A DNA stretch of 51,271 bases, from assembly GCA_937889535.1 (NCBI GenBank), contig CALBZW010000005.1, forward strand, positions 1-51,271, given 5' to 3'. Made by a program: the position numbers and the translations under genes. The first letter of the stretch is position 1. Every line of letters starts with the position of its first letter. Below, piece by piece: positions 7,817 to 15,620 of the stretch. The notes under the pieces were generated by a model. That model made no database searches and was not told the DNA's origin. It saw nothing but the letters and a program-made list of their open reading frames with translations. Origin of the DNA: an uncultured Candidatus Saccharibacteria bacterium. GTDB taxonomy: Bacteria > Patescibacteriota > Saccharimonadia > Saccharimonadales > Saccharimonadaceae.

Positions 7817-8191
7817 AATGCTTATTACTATATCACCAAAGACCAAGAGTGTTTTGGCAAAAAACCAAACTCGCCAAACACTAACCTCAGCCAAGACCTT
7901 GCGTAGCCCCAGTATTTCCTATACTTATGTTGCAAATCAGCAAAGAGAGTTTTCCTAAGCAGAAACCCTGAATGTTTAAGAAAATGTGGGAAAACAAATG
8001 ATTTCCGCATGAGTATCCTGTCCCTATATCTCGCAAAGTTTGCATCACCAAAAAAGAAAAGCCTCCACTTACCAAAAAGAGACCTAGCAAAAGCTAAATC
8101 TTTCGGCATAGTGTGGAAGTAGGAGTCCCATGGTGGTCATCAAAAATATAGGGGAGGGGGTATTAGTTCTTCATAACTATACTATTAGAGG
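7817..8191. other. Intergenic stretch without a supported gene
   Basis: Several minus-strand frames are open here but carry no start with a ribosome site and no recognisable domain. An imperfect inverted repeat lies at 7849-7881 (GTGTTTTGGC against GCCAAACAC), upstream of the terminase-like gene. Otherwise nothing stands out. Confidence 0.4.
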
Positions 8192-8197
8192 TATAAT
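8192..8197 (+). promoter_or_regulatory. -10 box, leaderless start of the HEPN-like gene
   Basis: TATAAT with 8 nt to ATG 8206 leaves no room for a ribosome binding site, so the mRNA is predicted to begin at or next to the start codon. Confidence 0.6.
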
Positions 8198-8205
8198 ATA
8201 GCTAT

Positions 8206-9447
8206 ATGCTGGATATGGATCCAATTGAACTTTACGGAATAGCCAAAAAAGCTTGGCGTGGCGGATGTTCACCATTGGATCGCGAGTGTGATAAATATTA
8301 TGTGATATTACATATACTATTCAAGCAGATGCTTAATAAAGTCAAAGCTGGAAATATTTCAGAATTCAGTAGACAATTTTACGAAGTGGCAGATTACTAT
8401 ATGGGGTATGGTCGTTCATATTTGGAATTTGAAGAAGAGATTAATATAATAAAAACCCAAATCAATAATGCAAAGAAGGTGTTCCATGTTGCCTTTCCTA
8501 TCGTCTACGTGCCAGAAGTTCAACAAACGTCAAGTGGTAAGTTTATAGTGGGTGGAACAAAACTTGTCCCTATTAGAGATATCGATTTCGAAACTTGGTA
8601 TTTGGATGACGATACGGAGCGATTATTCTCGGATAAGTGCAGAAAAGACTATTTTGTGTATAACGCATATGATTCTACGAAGCGTGGCTGGCATTATGTT
8701 GAGGCTACGGTTCGAGCAATGAACTCCAGTCATGCCATTGAAAAAGTTCGTGACGGAATGCTGTACGCTATTTGTTGTGTAAATATGCAAAACGCCTTGA
8801 ATAAAAACTTCTCAGATATACTTGAAAAGAAATATAGATTAGATGCTGTTCAGCTCATTGACACATACGTTGTAAGACGAGATGATCGTGAAAAGAGTGA
8901 TCACCCATATGCACGTAATATTACCATGTTCATCCCGAAAACAGGAACACTATTACATGCTTTAACTGATCAAGACTTGATTAGCATCAAGAAGCATATA
9001 GAGGCTTACGATTGCAACACAGAGCTAAAAAGACGAGAGAAGAGTTTGATATTAAGCTTCAACGATGCACTTATTGCAAACGATATTAATTCTAGACAAC
9101 TTAGTTTTTGGCGTTGCGTGGAAATTGCAACAGCAAAGGAGAAAAATGATAATAGGACGATGGAGGAGTCAAGAGATATTCTTTTAAATTTTCTAAATTC
9201 TACAGATAATATACAGAGGATGAAACTAGAGTTAGTTAGTAATATTAGAAATAAATTCGTTCATGCTAACGAAGTAATTCCTATTGGTGACTTTGGGATG
9301 AGATTCCAGCCAATCCTTTGGTCGTTAGAGGTTGCGAAAAGTTCTCTAGACCTGATTAATTATATGAAGATGAATAATTGTGTTACGAAAACAAGCATAA
9401 ACAATTTGTTAGACGAACTTGCATCCACTAAATTATGCTCAGCATAA
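8206..9447 (+). CDS. HEPN/ApeA-like protein, probable abortive-infection type RNase
   Basis: A 413-residue soluble protein. The C-terminal 120 residues are helical, with RNKFVHAN (R348, N349, H353). This matches the Rx4-6H motif of HEPN ribonucleases and especially the ApeA family, in which RN..xH is typical. The N-terminal 250 residues match no family I know and may sense a trigger. HEPN proteins cut RNA and often act in toxin-antitoxin or anti-phage suicide systems; that role here is inferred from the motif and the island context. No antitoxin-like gene is adjacent. It has its own promoter and a probable leaderless start. A second in-frame ATG at 8215 is possible. The gene is clearly A+T-richer than the core genes that follow. 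Confidence 0.65.
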   Translation: MLDMDPIELYGIAKKAWRGGCSPLDRECDKYYVILHILFKQMLNKVKAGNISEFSRQFYEVADYYMGYGRSYLEFEEEINIIKTQINNAKKVFHVAFPIVYVPEVQQTSSGKFIVGGTKLVPIRDIDFETWYLDDDTERLFSDKCRKDYFVYNAYDSTKRGWHYVEATVRAMNSSHAIEKVRDGMLYAICCVNMQNALNKNFSDILEKKYRLDAVQLIDTYVVRRDDREKSDHPYARNITMFIPKTGTLLHALTDQDLISIKKHIEAYDCNTELKRREKSLILSFNDALIANDINSRQLSFWRCVEIATAKEKNDNRTMEESRDILLNFLNSTDNIQRMKLELVSNIRNKFVHANEVIPIGDFGMRFQPILWSLEVAKSSLDLINYMKMNNCVTKTSINNLLDELASTKLCSA

Positions 9448-9463
9448 TGGTTTCTACCCTACA

Positions 9464-9571
9464 CTAATTTCTTCCATAAATAAACCTACTCCTATCATAA
9501 GCAAAATATATTGGATTATCGTTCAGCAATTCCTCTTCAATAGCAGTTCTAACTTCCTGCGCTGTGGTATA
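9464..9571 (-). pseudogene. Short coding remnant
   Basis: The minus strand reads YTTAQEVRTAIEEELLNDNP followed by IYFAYDRSRFIYGRN and a TAG, with protein-like composition. A stop immediately precedes it and there is no start codon. It is probably the last 36 codons of a deleted gene at the island border. The family is not recognised. Confidence 0.3.
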
Positions 9572-9662
9572 CTAGGATTTGAGTTTATATGAAACGCCTT
9601 TTGTAGCATGGTTGAAGAAGATATTTTTGTTTGGTATATACATGAAGCAGCTAAAAATGCTA

Positions 9663-9668
9663 TATAAT
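9663..9668 (+). promoter_or_regulatory. -10 box, leaderless start of the Nudix gene
   Basis: TATAAT with 7 nt to ATG 9676; no Shine-Dalgarno sequence fits between them. Confidence 0.6.
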
Positions 9669-9675
9669 ATAGCTT

Positions 9676-10236
9676 ATGGATCAACTGCAAAAACAGATTC
9701 TTGATTACGTTCCGCAAAATTGGCGAGAGACGGCGGATAAGGCTTTGGTCTTGCGGTGTGTGGATGCGTTTGCGGACACGTTGACGCGCAAGAATACGAT
9801 TTGCCATTTTACGGCTTCGAGTTGGGTGGTAAACGCGGAACGGACGAAGGCGTTAATGATTTATCATAATATTGAACAAATGTGGATGTGGACAGGCGGT
9901 CATGCTGATGGTGAGACGGATTTGCTGGCAGTTGCTTTGCGCGAAGCGAGTGAGGAGACGGGGCTTAGTAGCGCGCATCCTCTGATAGGCGATATTTTTG
10001 ATTTGGAGGTTTTTGGCGTACCGCCACATGTACGGCGAGGCGAGTTCGTAAGTTCACATTTGCACTTGAATTGCGGGTTCTTGCTGGAAGCGGATGAAAG
10101 TGAAATATATAGAATTAAACCGGATGAAAATAGTGGGGTGCGTTGGATTGATTTTGAGGAGATAATCAAGAAATCAAAGGAGGGCTCGATGTCGCCGCAT
10201 TATCCAGGGTTGATCGAGCGGGCGCGGAAGTATTAA
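9676..10236 (+). CDS. Nudix hydrolase
   Basis: A 186-residue protein with a complete Nudix box, G74-x5-E-x7-REASEETGL (residues 74-97). The box binds Mg2+ and hydrolyses nucleoside diphosphates linked to another group X. The C-terminal part ends with WIDFEEIIKKS, as in many Nudix proteins. The substrate cannot be read from the sequence: nucleotide-sugars, oxidised nucleotides and mRNA caps are all possible. It is monocistronic, with a predicted leaderless mRNA. It marks the return to core-like composition after the accessory island. Confidence 0.85.
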   Translation: MDQLQKQILDYVPQNWRETADKALVLRCVDAFADTLTRKNTICHFTASSWVVNAERTKALMIYHNIEQMWMWTGGHADGETDLLAVALREASEETGLSSAHPLIGDIFDLEVFGVPPHVRRGEFVSSHLHLNCGFLLEADESEIYRIKPDENSGVRWIDFEEIIKKSKEGSMSPHYPGLIERARKY

Positions 10237-10277
10237 CCTAAACCTGCAAAACTATAGGCTAAAATTGGATTTTGTGC

Positions 10278-10398
10278 TATAATGGTGGTGTTCGGGGAAA
10301 ATCCTCGGCGTCGCCCCTTTTTGGGAAGGTTTTACTTCGTAAAACTGTCCCCTGCGTCGGTCAGAAAAAGAAAAAATATTTTCTTTTTCTTCCCTCCT
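10278..10398 (+). promoter_or_regulatory. Promoter and structured leader of tRNA-Gln
   Basis: TATAAT at 10278-10283 would start a transcript near 10290, about 110 nt before the tRNA. The leader holds a GTTTTAC-TTC-GTAAAAC hairpin and a long A/T hairpin (AGAAAAAGAAAA with TTTTCTTTTTCT) just before the tRNA. A G/C-rich stretch contains CGTCGCCCC and GTCCCCTGCGTCGG. Such a long leader is unusual for a tRNA; it may be a separate small RNA or a degenerate palindromic element. Confidence 0.4.
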
Positions 10399-10473
10399 TG
10401 GGGATTCGCCAAGTGGTAAGGCACCGGGTTCTGGTCCCGGCATTCGGGGGTTCGAATCCCTCATCCCCAGCCA
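10399..10473 (+). tRNA. tRNA-Gln (CTG), CCA encoded
   Basis: A full cloverleaf: acceptor TGGGGAT/ATCCCCA, a D-arm with AAGTGGTAAGGC, anticodon stem CCGGG/CCCGG around TTCTGGT (anticodon CTG, reads CAG), and T-arm GGGGG-TTCGAAT-CCCTC. The discriminator is G, followed by an encoded CCA. Gln identity is supported by the anticodon and the weak U1-A72 first pair typical of Gln tRNAs. Confidence 0.95.
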
Positions 10474-10523
10474 TTTTCTGGTAGTGAGCTAGTTCATAGA
10501 CGGAAAATGGTCAGGGCGACAGC

Positions 10524-10551
10524 AAAAAATCCTGCGAAGGCGGGTTTTTTT
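10524..10551. terminator. Bidirectional terminator between tRNA-Gln and csaA
   Basis: The arms CCTGC and GCGGG around GAAG are flanked by A6 on one side and T7 on the other. It can serve the tRNA on the plus strand and csaA on the minus strand. Confidence 0.75.
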
Positions 10552-10576
10552 GGTTTTTGCTGATGTTTTGGCTAGA

Positions 10577-10906
10577 CTAGAAGATTCGACTGCCGTTTTC
10601 GACTGGGCGCTCAAGGCCGAGTAAAACGCAACCATCTTCAGCTTCGGCGCCGAGGATACGGACTTCGCTTTTGACGTCAGCAATTCGGATAGGTTCAAAA
10701 TTTGTCACAACGACTACTTGTCTTCCGATTAGGTCTTCCGGGGTATAGTATTTGGTAATTTGAGCGGAAGAATTTTTGATGCCGAGTTCAGAGCCGAGGT
10801 CAATCGTAACTTTATAGGCGGGTTTGCGGGCGCGTTTGTTGGGGCTGACGGCTAGAATTGTGCCGACGCGCATGTCGACTTTGTCAAAATCTGCAACACT
10901 AAGCAT
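10577..10906 (-). CDS. csaA: CsaA-type tRNA-binding domain protein
   Basis: A 109-residue protein, the usual CsaA length. It consists of one OB-fold tRNA-binding domain: FDKVDMRVGTILAV, then IKNSSAQITKYYTPEDLIGR, a strand VVVVTNFEPIRIADVKSEV, and the end LLGLERPVENGSRI. The stand-alone fold binds tRNA or acts as a chaperone. In Bacillus CsaA is linked to protein export, but its exact role is unsettled. It has a proper Shine-Dalgarno site (AGGAG) and a TATAAT upstream. It is monocistronic; the promoter of RNA cassette C lies divergently just beyond. Confidence 0.9.
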   Translation of the reverse strand: MLSVADFDKVDMRVGTILAVSPNKRARKPAYKVTIDLGSELGIKNSSAQITKYYTPEDLIGRQVVVVTNFEPIRIADVKSEVRILGAEAEDGCVLLGLERPVENGSRIF

Positions 10907-10951
10907 ATTTTCTCCTGTCTTATCTGCGTTTATTATATCATAGGGCGGATG

Positions 10952-10960
10952 TGTTATGAT
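10952..10960 (+). promoter_or_regulatory. Extended -10 promoter of RNA cassette C
   Basis: TG-T-TATGAT, then 6 nt, then GTGGAT at 10967: the same geometry as the other three cassettes. Confidence 0.55.
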
Positions 10961-10966
10961 AAATTT

Positions 10967-11390
10967 GTGGATGCTAGGAATCCATGGGAGTTAGAAGTGG
11001 TATTTGAGGTCAAGCTCCGGCCGCTTAAAACCCTCAATGATTGAAGATCGTGAAGTTGTGCTCTAAAATTTAGGAAAAGTAAGGAGTCTCGTATAATACC
11101 TTAAGTTAAGGCATGAGGTTTGGTTAAGCAACTTCTGGACTTAGGCGTTCTGCATAGGGTGTAATTGCGCTTGGCTTTTGTCCGTAGCGGGTGGGTTAAT
11201 GTTGATGCTGGCGCGATGTGGAACGTTGGCAACAACGGTTACGGCTGGTCGCGTACGGCGCAATCGGCGACTAACGCATATTTCTTGGACATGAACCCTA
11301 CAAACGTCAATCCCTCCAACAACAATAACCGTTGGGTCAGTCTCCCCCTCCGCTGCCTCTAGGGTTACCCGGTTCAGTGCCGATCTTCTA
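10967..11390 (+). ncRNA. Structured RNA cassette C with lectin-like template segment
   Basis: It has the common architecture: 5' hairpin TGGAT...ATCCA, box TTGAGGTCAAGCTCCGG, GAAGATCGTGAAGTTGTGCTC, a variable stretch, TTTTGTCCGTAGCGGG, and the open segment 11171-11362. The segment encodes LAFVRSGWVNVDAGAMWNVG, NNGYGWSRTAQSATNAYF and NPTNVNPSNNNNRWVS, ending PLRCL-stop. Then come CCCGGTTCAGTGCCGATCTTC. Here the 5' box has one A fewer than in cassettes D and E (GAAGATCG, 11043-11050), and the 3' box has exactly one T fewer (CGATCTTC, 11381-11388). That keeps an 8-bp pairing. The frame could open only on TTG at 11165 without a ribosome site, so translation is doubtful. Confidence 0.6.
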
Positions 11391-11391
11391 T

Positions 11392-11421
11392 TGAAACGCC
11401 CCGCTTATGCGAGGCGTTTCG
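11392..11421. terminator. Hairpin between cassette C and htrA
   Basis: GAAACGCC with GGCGTTTC and an inner CGC-TTAT-GCG form a strong stem between two convergent transcripts. There is no T-run, so factor-independent termination is likely but unproved. Confidence 0.5.
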
Positions 11422-11437
11422 TAATTTAGCTTAGACT

Positions 11438-12952
11438 TTAATTCGTCGGGCATTTTCCGAGCGTAACATTGATGCTACGCTCTTTACCGTCACGAATGAC
11501 GGTAAGCTGAACGGTGTCGCCGGGCGCGTATTCGCCGATCAGGCTTGAGACTGAGCCAGCGCTGCCAACTTTGATGCCATTAACTTTGGTAATGATGTCC
11601 TTTTCTTTTAGTCCGGCCTTAGCGGCAGGGCCATCTTTGACGATTGCGGAGTACTGTGACTGGCTGTAGACGTAAGCACCGGAAGAGACCGGCAAGTTGT
11701 AGGCCTTAGCGACGTCAGGTGTAATGTTGACATAGTAGACGCCAATGTACGAGCGATCGGTAGAATTATTGGTGGTGATGTTCTTCAGCATGCCTTTGAC
11801 ACTGGAAATCGGAATAGCGAAGCCGATACCGTCAGCGTTGGCGCTGGTCGCCGTATTAATACCGATGACTTCACCAGCGGCATTGACGAGTGGACCGCCA
11901 GAATTGCCGGAGTTGATTGCGGCGTCGGTTTGAATCATGTCGGTCAGGCTTTCGCTTGAGGAATAATCGCTACCGGTAGCCGTAATCGAGCGGCCGGTCC
12001 CGGAGATAATGCCGGAAGTAATTGTATTTTGGAATTGTCCGAGAGCGTTGCCGATGGCGATAACCTGCTGACCGGCGATAATAGTTTTAGAGTCTCCGAG
12101 TTTGACGGTTGGAAGGTCAGAAACGTCGTTGATCTTCAGGAAGGCGACGTCGTTGAGTGGGTCGGTAGCGACGGTTGCGACGTTGTCGTAAGTCGTACCG
12201 TCGTCGAGGACGATTTGAATCTTGTTCGCACCGTCGATGACGTGTTTGTTGGTCAAAACATAGCCGTCTTTAGTAACAATCATGCCGGTGCCAGCGGCGG
12301 TAGAAGTCGAGGTTTGACCGAAGAAACCAGTGGTATTGACTTCGGTAACGATCGAGACGACGCCAGGCGTAACTTTGCTGGCAACGTCGGCAATTGAACC
12401 TTCGACGAAACTTGTACTATTGCCGTCGCTTCCGTAGTTAAAAGTGATTGGTGTGTCGCCGCGCAAAATATCCCAGATGATATAAGTAAGGCTGGCGGCA
12501 GAAACTAATAAAGAGACGCAGAGTAGAGATATGACGGTCGTGCGGAAGCGCCGAGTGATTTGAACGGGGCTTTTGGTTTTTGCAGATTTCGTGGTTTTTT
12601 CTGCTTTTTTATCCTTTTTAGCGATTTTGATGGATTTTTGATCCGAATTTGAATCCACCGTTTCCGATTTCGTCTGAGTTTTTCGGGACTTTTTGGCAGT
12701 TTTCTTCTCTGTTGCTTCAGATTTCGGATCAGCTTCGTCGGAATTCGGATCGGATTTTGTAACTTTTGTAGATTCTGTAGACTCCGCGACTTCGGATGTT
12801 GTATTTTCTATATCGTCTGTGCTAGTCTCTGCTTTTTCGGCAGGGTCGGCGGAAATTTTAGTAATATTTTCTGTAGACTCCGGTTCGGCGGCGTCGTCGG
12901 CCACAGGTGGTTTACTGACCTCGTCTGAGGTCGGATTTTCTGATTTGGGCAT
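11438..12952 (-). CDS. htrA: HtrA/DegP-like membrane-anchored serine protease with PDZ domain
   Basis: A 504-residue protein. Residues 1-135 are cytosolic, acidic then Lys-rich and low in complexity. One membrane helix lies at about 138-160. A trypsin-like domain follows, with the triad His237 (TNKHVIDGA), Asp268 (DPLNDVAFL) and Ser351 (NSGNSGGPL). A C-terminal PDZ domain contains GPAAKAGLKEKDIITKVNG. HtrA proteases degrade or refold damaged exported proteins outside the membrane. The long charged N-terminal extension is larger than in most HtrA proteins. A Shine-Dalgarno site (AAGGAGG) is present. It starts 8 nt after the upstream membrane-protein gene, so the two form an operon. Confidence 0.93.
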   Translation of the reverse strand: MPKSENPTSDEVSKPPVADDAAEPESTENITKISADPAEKAETSTDDIENTTSEVAESTESTKVTKSDPNSDEADPKSEATEKKTAKKSRKTQTKSETVDSNSDQKSIKIAKKDKKAEKTTKSAKTKSPVQITRRFRTTVISLLCVSLLVSAASLTYIIWDILRGDTPITFNYGSDGNSTSFVEGSIADVASKVTPGVVSIVTEVNTTGFFGQTSTSTAAGTGMIVTKDGYVLTNKHVIDGANKIQIVLDDGTTYDNVATVATDPLNDVAFLKINDVSDLPTVKLGDSKTIIAGQQVIAIGNALGQFQNTITSGIISGTGRSITATGSDYSSSESLTDMIQTDAAINSGNSGGPLVNAAGEVIGINTATSANADGIGFAIPISSVKGMLKNITTNNSTDRSYIGVYYVNITPDVAKAYNLPVSSGAYVYSQSQYSAIVKDGPAAKAGLKEKDIITKVNGIKVGSAGSVSSLIGEYAPGDTVQLTVIRDGKERSINVTLGKCPTN

Positions 12953-12960
12953 ATACCTCC

Positions 12961-13746
12961 TTAATGGATATTGAATCTTGGTTGGCTGAAGCCAATTACT
13001 AATACGATAATAACGAGTAAGCTAAAAATAACTGGCAAGGCGACTTGAGAAAACTTGAGCTTGCCGCGAGTTTTGGTGCTGATGTCGCAAATCTGAAAAT
13101 AGGCATACGCGATGACGGAAAGGATGATGCTGAGTTGGGAGACGCAGATGCCGGTCGTACCGAGAGTGTAGATGATAAGCCAGGCGTGCGAAATCCAAGC
13201 AATTTCGGCGAAGATGAGGCCACAGGCCATAGAAACGAAACCGGGGTCTTCCTCACTGTTCTGGACGAGGAAGTGATTAGAAGCGGCGTAACCGATAATG
13301 AAACAGGCGATGACGAGGACGGTCGAATCGGTAATTGCGGCAAAAATTGTGGCAGTTGTGGTGCCGAGGAGGATAGCGGTGATGGCTTGAATGATAGTGA
13401 AGACTTCGGAAGAGCGGGGTTTGATTAGGATGAGCCAGATGGCATAGCCGGCGATGAGAGCAATATGCACGGGGAGAACGGTCGTGCCGGCAGCATAGGC
13501 GAGTAGGACGAAGCTGGTGCCGACGATAAAATCGACGAGACTAGAGCGGAGATTGAGGAGCCAATAGCGGTGGTTGACGGCGAAGATACGCCATTTGGAA
13601 ATCACGACTAGGATGAGACCGATTAGACAGTTCCCTGTGACTAAAGTTGCGCCGATTGAAGCGACGGCGAGAAGCAAGTTTAAGACAACGTGCATTACGG
13701 AACTTAGCGCATTGCGGCTTTTGCGAATAAAAATATAATCAGCCAT
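12961..13746 (-). CDS. Polytopic membrane protein of unknown function
   Basis: A 261-residue, very hydrophobic protein with about eight predicted helices and only short loops. No family is recognised. The start is put at ATG 13746 (MADYIFIRKSRNAL), because TATAAT lies just 6 nt upstream and the longer frame opens on TTG within that promoter. It is the first gene of an operon with htrA, which hints at an envelope role. No charged catalytic motif is visible inside the helices. Confidence 0.7.
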   Translation of the reverse strand: MADYIFIRKSRNALSSVMHVVLNLLLAVASIGATLVTGNCLIGLILVVISKWRIFAVNHRYWLLNLRSSLVDFIVGTSFVLLAYAAGTTVLPVHIALIAGYAIWLILIKPRSSEVFTIIQAITAILLGTTTATIFAAITDSTVLVIACFIIGYAASNHFLVQNSEEDPGFVSMACGLIFAEIAWISHAWLIIYTLGTTGICVSQLSIILSVIAYAYFQICDISTKTRGKLKFSQVALPVIFSLLVIIVLVIGFSQPRFNIH

Positions 13747-13752
13747 GAGGTT

Positions 13753-13758
13753 ATTATA
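13753..13758 (-). promoter_or_regulatory. -10 box, leaderless start of the membrane-protein/htrA operon
   Basis: TATAAT on the minus strand with 6 nt to ATG 13746. Confidence 0.6.
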
Positions 13759-13860
13759 TAACAAAAATTTGGTGGCGTGAGAAAAAATAGTTGGAAATTT
13801 AAGTTAGTTTTAGGTTGATGCTAAACATAAGGAATTTTCGTTGGAAGCGGATAATCGTGC

Positions 13861-13866
13861 TATAAT
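13861..13866 (+). promoter_or_regulatory. -10 box, leaderless start of lepB
   Basis: TATAAT with 6 nt to ATG 13873. Confidence 0.6.
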
Positions 13867-13872
13867 GGAAGA

Positions 13873-14514
13873 ATGGATTCAAAACCAAAATTCTTTCAAA
13901 AACATCCCCTGATGAAAGATGTGCTCAGCTTGGTTGTTTTTGTGGTTTGTGTCGTGATCGGGACGTTGGTGCTGAATGCGTTTGTCTTTCGGTCGTACAA
14001 TGTCGTAGGATCGAGTATGGAGAATACTTTGCAGAATGATGACCGAGTGATCGTGAATCGGATGCCGGTGACTTGGGCGCACTTTTTGGGGCAGGAGTAT
14101 GTGCCGAAGCGGGGGCAGATTATTGTTTTCGCAAATGGTGACGCAAGTGGACCACTGACTTGTGGCGCGCCGGCGGGGCAGGTGGATCAATATATTATTA
14201 AGCGGGTGATTGCTTTTCCGGGTGAGCGTGTGACGGTGAAAGATGGGGTTTTGACGGTATATAATGACGAACATCCAGATGGTTATTCGCCAGATGATGA
14301 GACGCGCGTGGATGAGAATAATGGGCCGAAAGAGTATTCTTCGGGGGATGTCGACGTAGTGGTGCCGGCGGGAGAGATTTTCGTGGCGGGGGATAATCGT
14401 GAGGGGTCGCATAGCTTTGATTCGCGGTCGGGACTTGGGACGATACCGTATTGTCGGATTATTGGGCCGGCGGTATTGAGGATTTATCCGTTTAGCGGGA
14501 TTCGGGTGTTTTAG
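13873..14514 (+). CDS. lepB: Signal peptidase I
   Basis: A 213-residue protein with one N-terminal membrane helix (about 17-38), then box B with the catalytic Ser48 (VVGSSMENTL) and box D with the general-base Lys110 (YIIKRVIAFPGE). The later box E reads VAGDNREGSHSFDSR. The enzyme cuts signal peptides from exported proteins at the outer face of the membrane. The length and the single anchor are of the Gram-positive SipS kind, fitting a cell with one membrane. It would process substrates such as the secreted nuclease and sortase-related surface proteins of this window. Confidence 0.95.
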   Translation: MDSKPKFFQKHPLMKDVLSLVVFVVCVVIGTLVLNAFVFRSYNVVGSSMENTLQNDDRVIVNRMPVTWAHFLGQEYVPKRGQIIVFANGDASGPLTCGAPAGQVDQYIIKRVIAFPGERVTVKDGVLTVYNDEHPDGYSPDDETRVDENNGPKEYSSGDVDVVVPAGEIFVAGDNREGSHSFDSRSGLGTIPYCRIIGPAVLRIYPFSGIRVF

Positions 14515-14552
14515 ACGATTTGTTAGTCTAGCCAGTTGGGTTTGCCGATATG

Positions 14553-14580
14553 AAAAAGTCGCTATTTGTAGCGACTTTTT
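14553..14580. terminator. Bidirectional terminator between lepB and the phosphoesterase gene
   Basis: AAAAAGTCGCTA and TAGCGACTTTTT around a TTTG loop form a perfect 12-bp stem with T tracts on both strands. It overlaps the stop codon of the minus-strand gene. Confidence 0.85.
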
Positions 14581-15515
14581 AGAGGAAGGAAGTAGGATTC
14601 TTGGAGGAATGGAGCGGAGTCACTGTCGATAATGACGGAATAATTAATTGACGGATAGAAGTGGTTGAAGAATCCGAGATGACTAGTGACGGAAAAATAC
14701 GTGCACGGCTTGATTGTCGCGATCGGACGCTTAATAGTCGGGCGGAGTCGCGAATTTGGGGCGAAAAGCTCGTATTTGATCGAGCGGGTTCGGCTGATTT
14801 TGTGGCCGGGAGCGATAAGCCCGCGCGTACTAGACCGCAGTAGTTCATCGAGAATAGGTGGTATGAGTCCGTTATGACTATGCCCAGCTAGAGCAAAAAT
14901 ATTAGTGTCGAGCGGAACTGCGTCGAGATGGCGTGGTGAATGCACTAGTAAATAATGGTCACGTTCCTGTACGGTTTGTAGCCCGGGTAGGAACTGCTGG
15001 AGCTGTTGGATGTAAGCGTCAGTGCCATTCCGGTTAGAGTTCATATTAGTGGGGTAACATTCTTCCGGCAGAGTAAGCCCTAGGACGCGGATATTTCCAT
15101 CGTCGAAAATGTATTGGCTATTAGTCTCGGGATCGATTTCGAGCAAATGGAGATTTGGAATGCTACGCAGGGTGTCACACCATCCACGGTAAATAGTTGA
15201 CGTTTGAACGTACTGACCATGATAGCTGTAGTCGTGATTTCCTGATATCATGATGAGTGGAGCAATTTGCGTCAATCGGCGTAACCACTGTATGAGGATG
15301 GCGCGCTTGGTATGATTTTTGATCTCATCGAGCGAATTGATTAAATCGCCGAGAAAAAAGAAATAGTCAATGTTATATGTCTTGGCGGCATGCTGAAACT
15401 CTTGCAAAAGAAAGTCTAGTTTGCGCGGAGAAACTTTACGACTATATTGTAGGTCGCTGAAAGCAAGGATGTTGCGCCGGCGCGGTGTTCTGATTATGCT
15501 TTGGTGCCCATACAT
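14562..15515 (-). CDS. Calcineurin-like metallophosphoesterase
   Basis: A 317-residue protein. The metal-binding motifs are in order: FSDLQ (for D-x-H/Q), GDLIN, GNHDYS, LVHSPRH and GHSHNG. This is the two-metal phosphoesterase fold of the YkuE/MPE class. The first motif has Gln where His is commonest. The substrate is unknown; UDP-diacylglucosamine, phospholipids and cyclic nucleotides are all cleaved by relatives. No signal peptide is seen. It has a strong Shine-Dalgarno site (AGGAGGAGG) and TATAAT upstream, and is a single gene convergent with lepB. Confidence 0.85.
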   Translation of the reverse strand: MYGHQSIIRTPRRRNILAFSDLQYSRKVSPRKLDFLLQEFQHAAKTYNIDYFFFLGDLINSLDEIKNHTKRAILIQWLRRLTQIAPLIMISGNHDYSYHGQYVQTSTIYRGWCDTLRSIPNLHLLEIDPETNSQYIFDDGNIRVLGLTLPEECYPTNMNSNRNGTDAYIQQLQQFLPGLQTVQERDHYLLVHSPRHLDAVPLDTNIFALAGHSHNGLIPPILDELLRSSTRGLIAPGHKISRTRSIKYELFAPNSRLRPTIKRPIATIKPCTYFSVTSHLGFFNHFYPSINYSVIIDSDSAPFLQESYFLPLKSRYK

Positions 15516-15607
15516 GTTCCCTCCTCCTTTCTTAAGGTACTTTATATATTATATAACTATTTTTAAGTAAGAGCAAGATGTGGATTGAGTTTTTGGTGGA
15601 AACATGC

Positions 15608-15613
15608 GATAAT
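15608..15613 (+). promoter_or_regulatory. Promoter of dus (TTGAGT-17-GATAAT)
   Basis: The -35-like TTGAGT lies at 15585-15590, 17 nt before GATAAT. ATG 15621 follows after 7 nt, so the mRNA is probably leaderless. This excludes the upstream TTG as start. Confidence 0.55.
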
Positions 15614-15620
15614 AAAGGAT

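Noticed and set aside
7828..8109. Minus-strand 93-residue frame upstream of the terminase-like gene
   Set aside because: No ribosome site, no recognisable domain and composition unlike neighbours; it overlaps the presumed promoter region.
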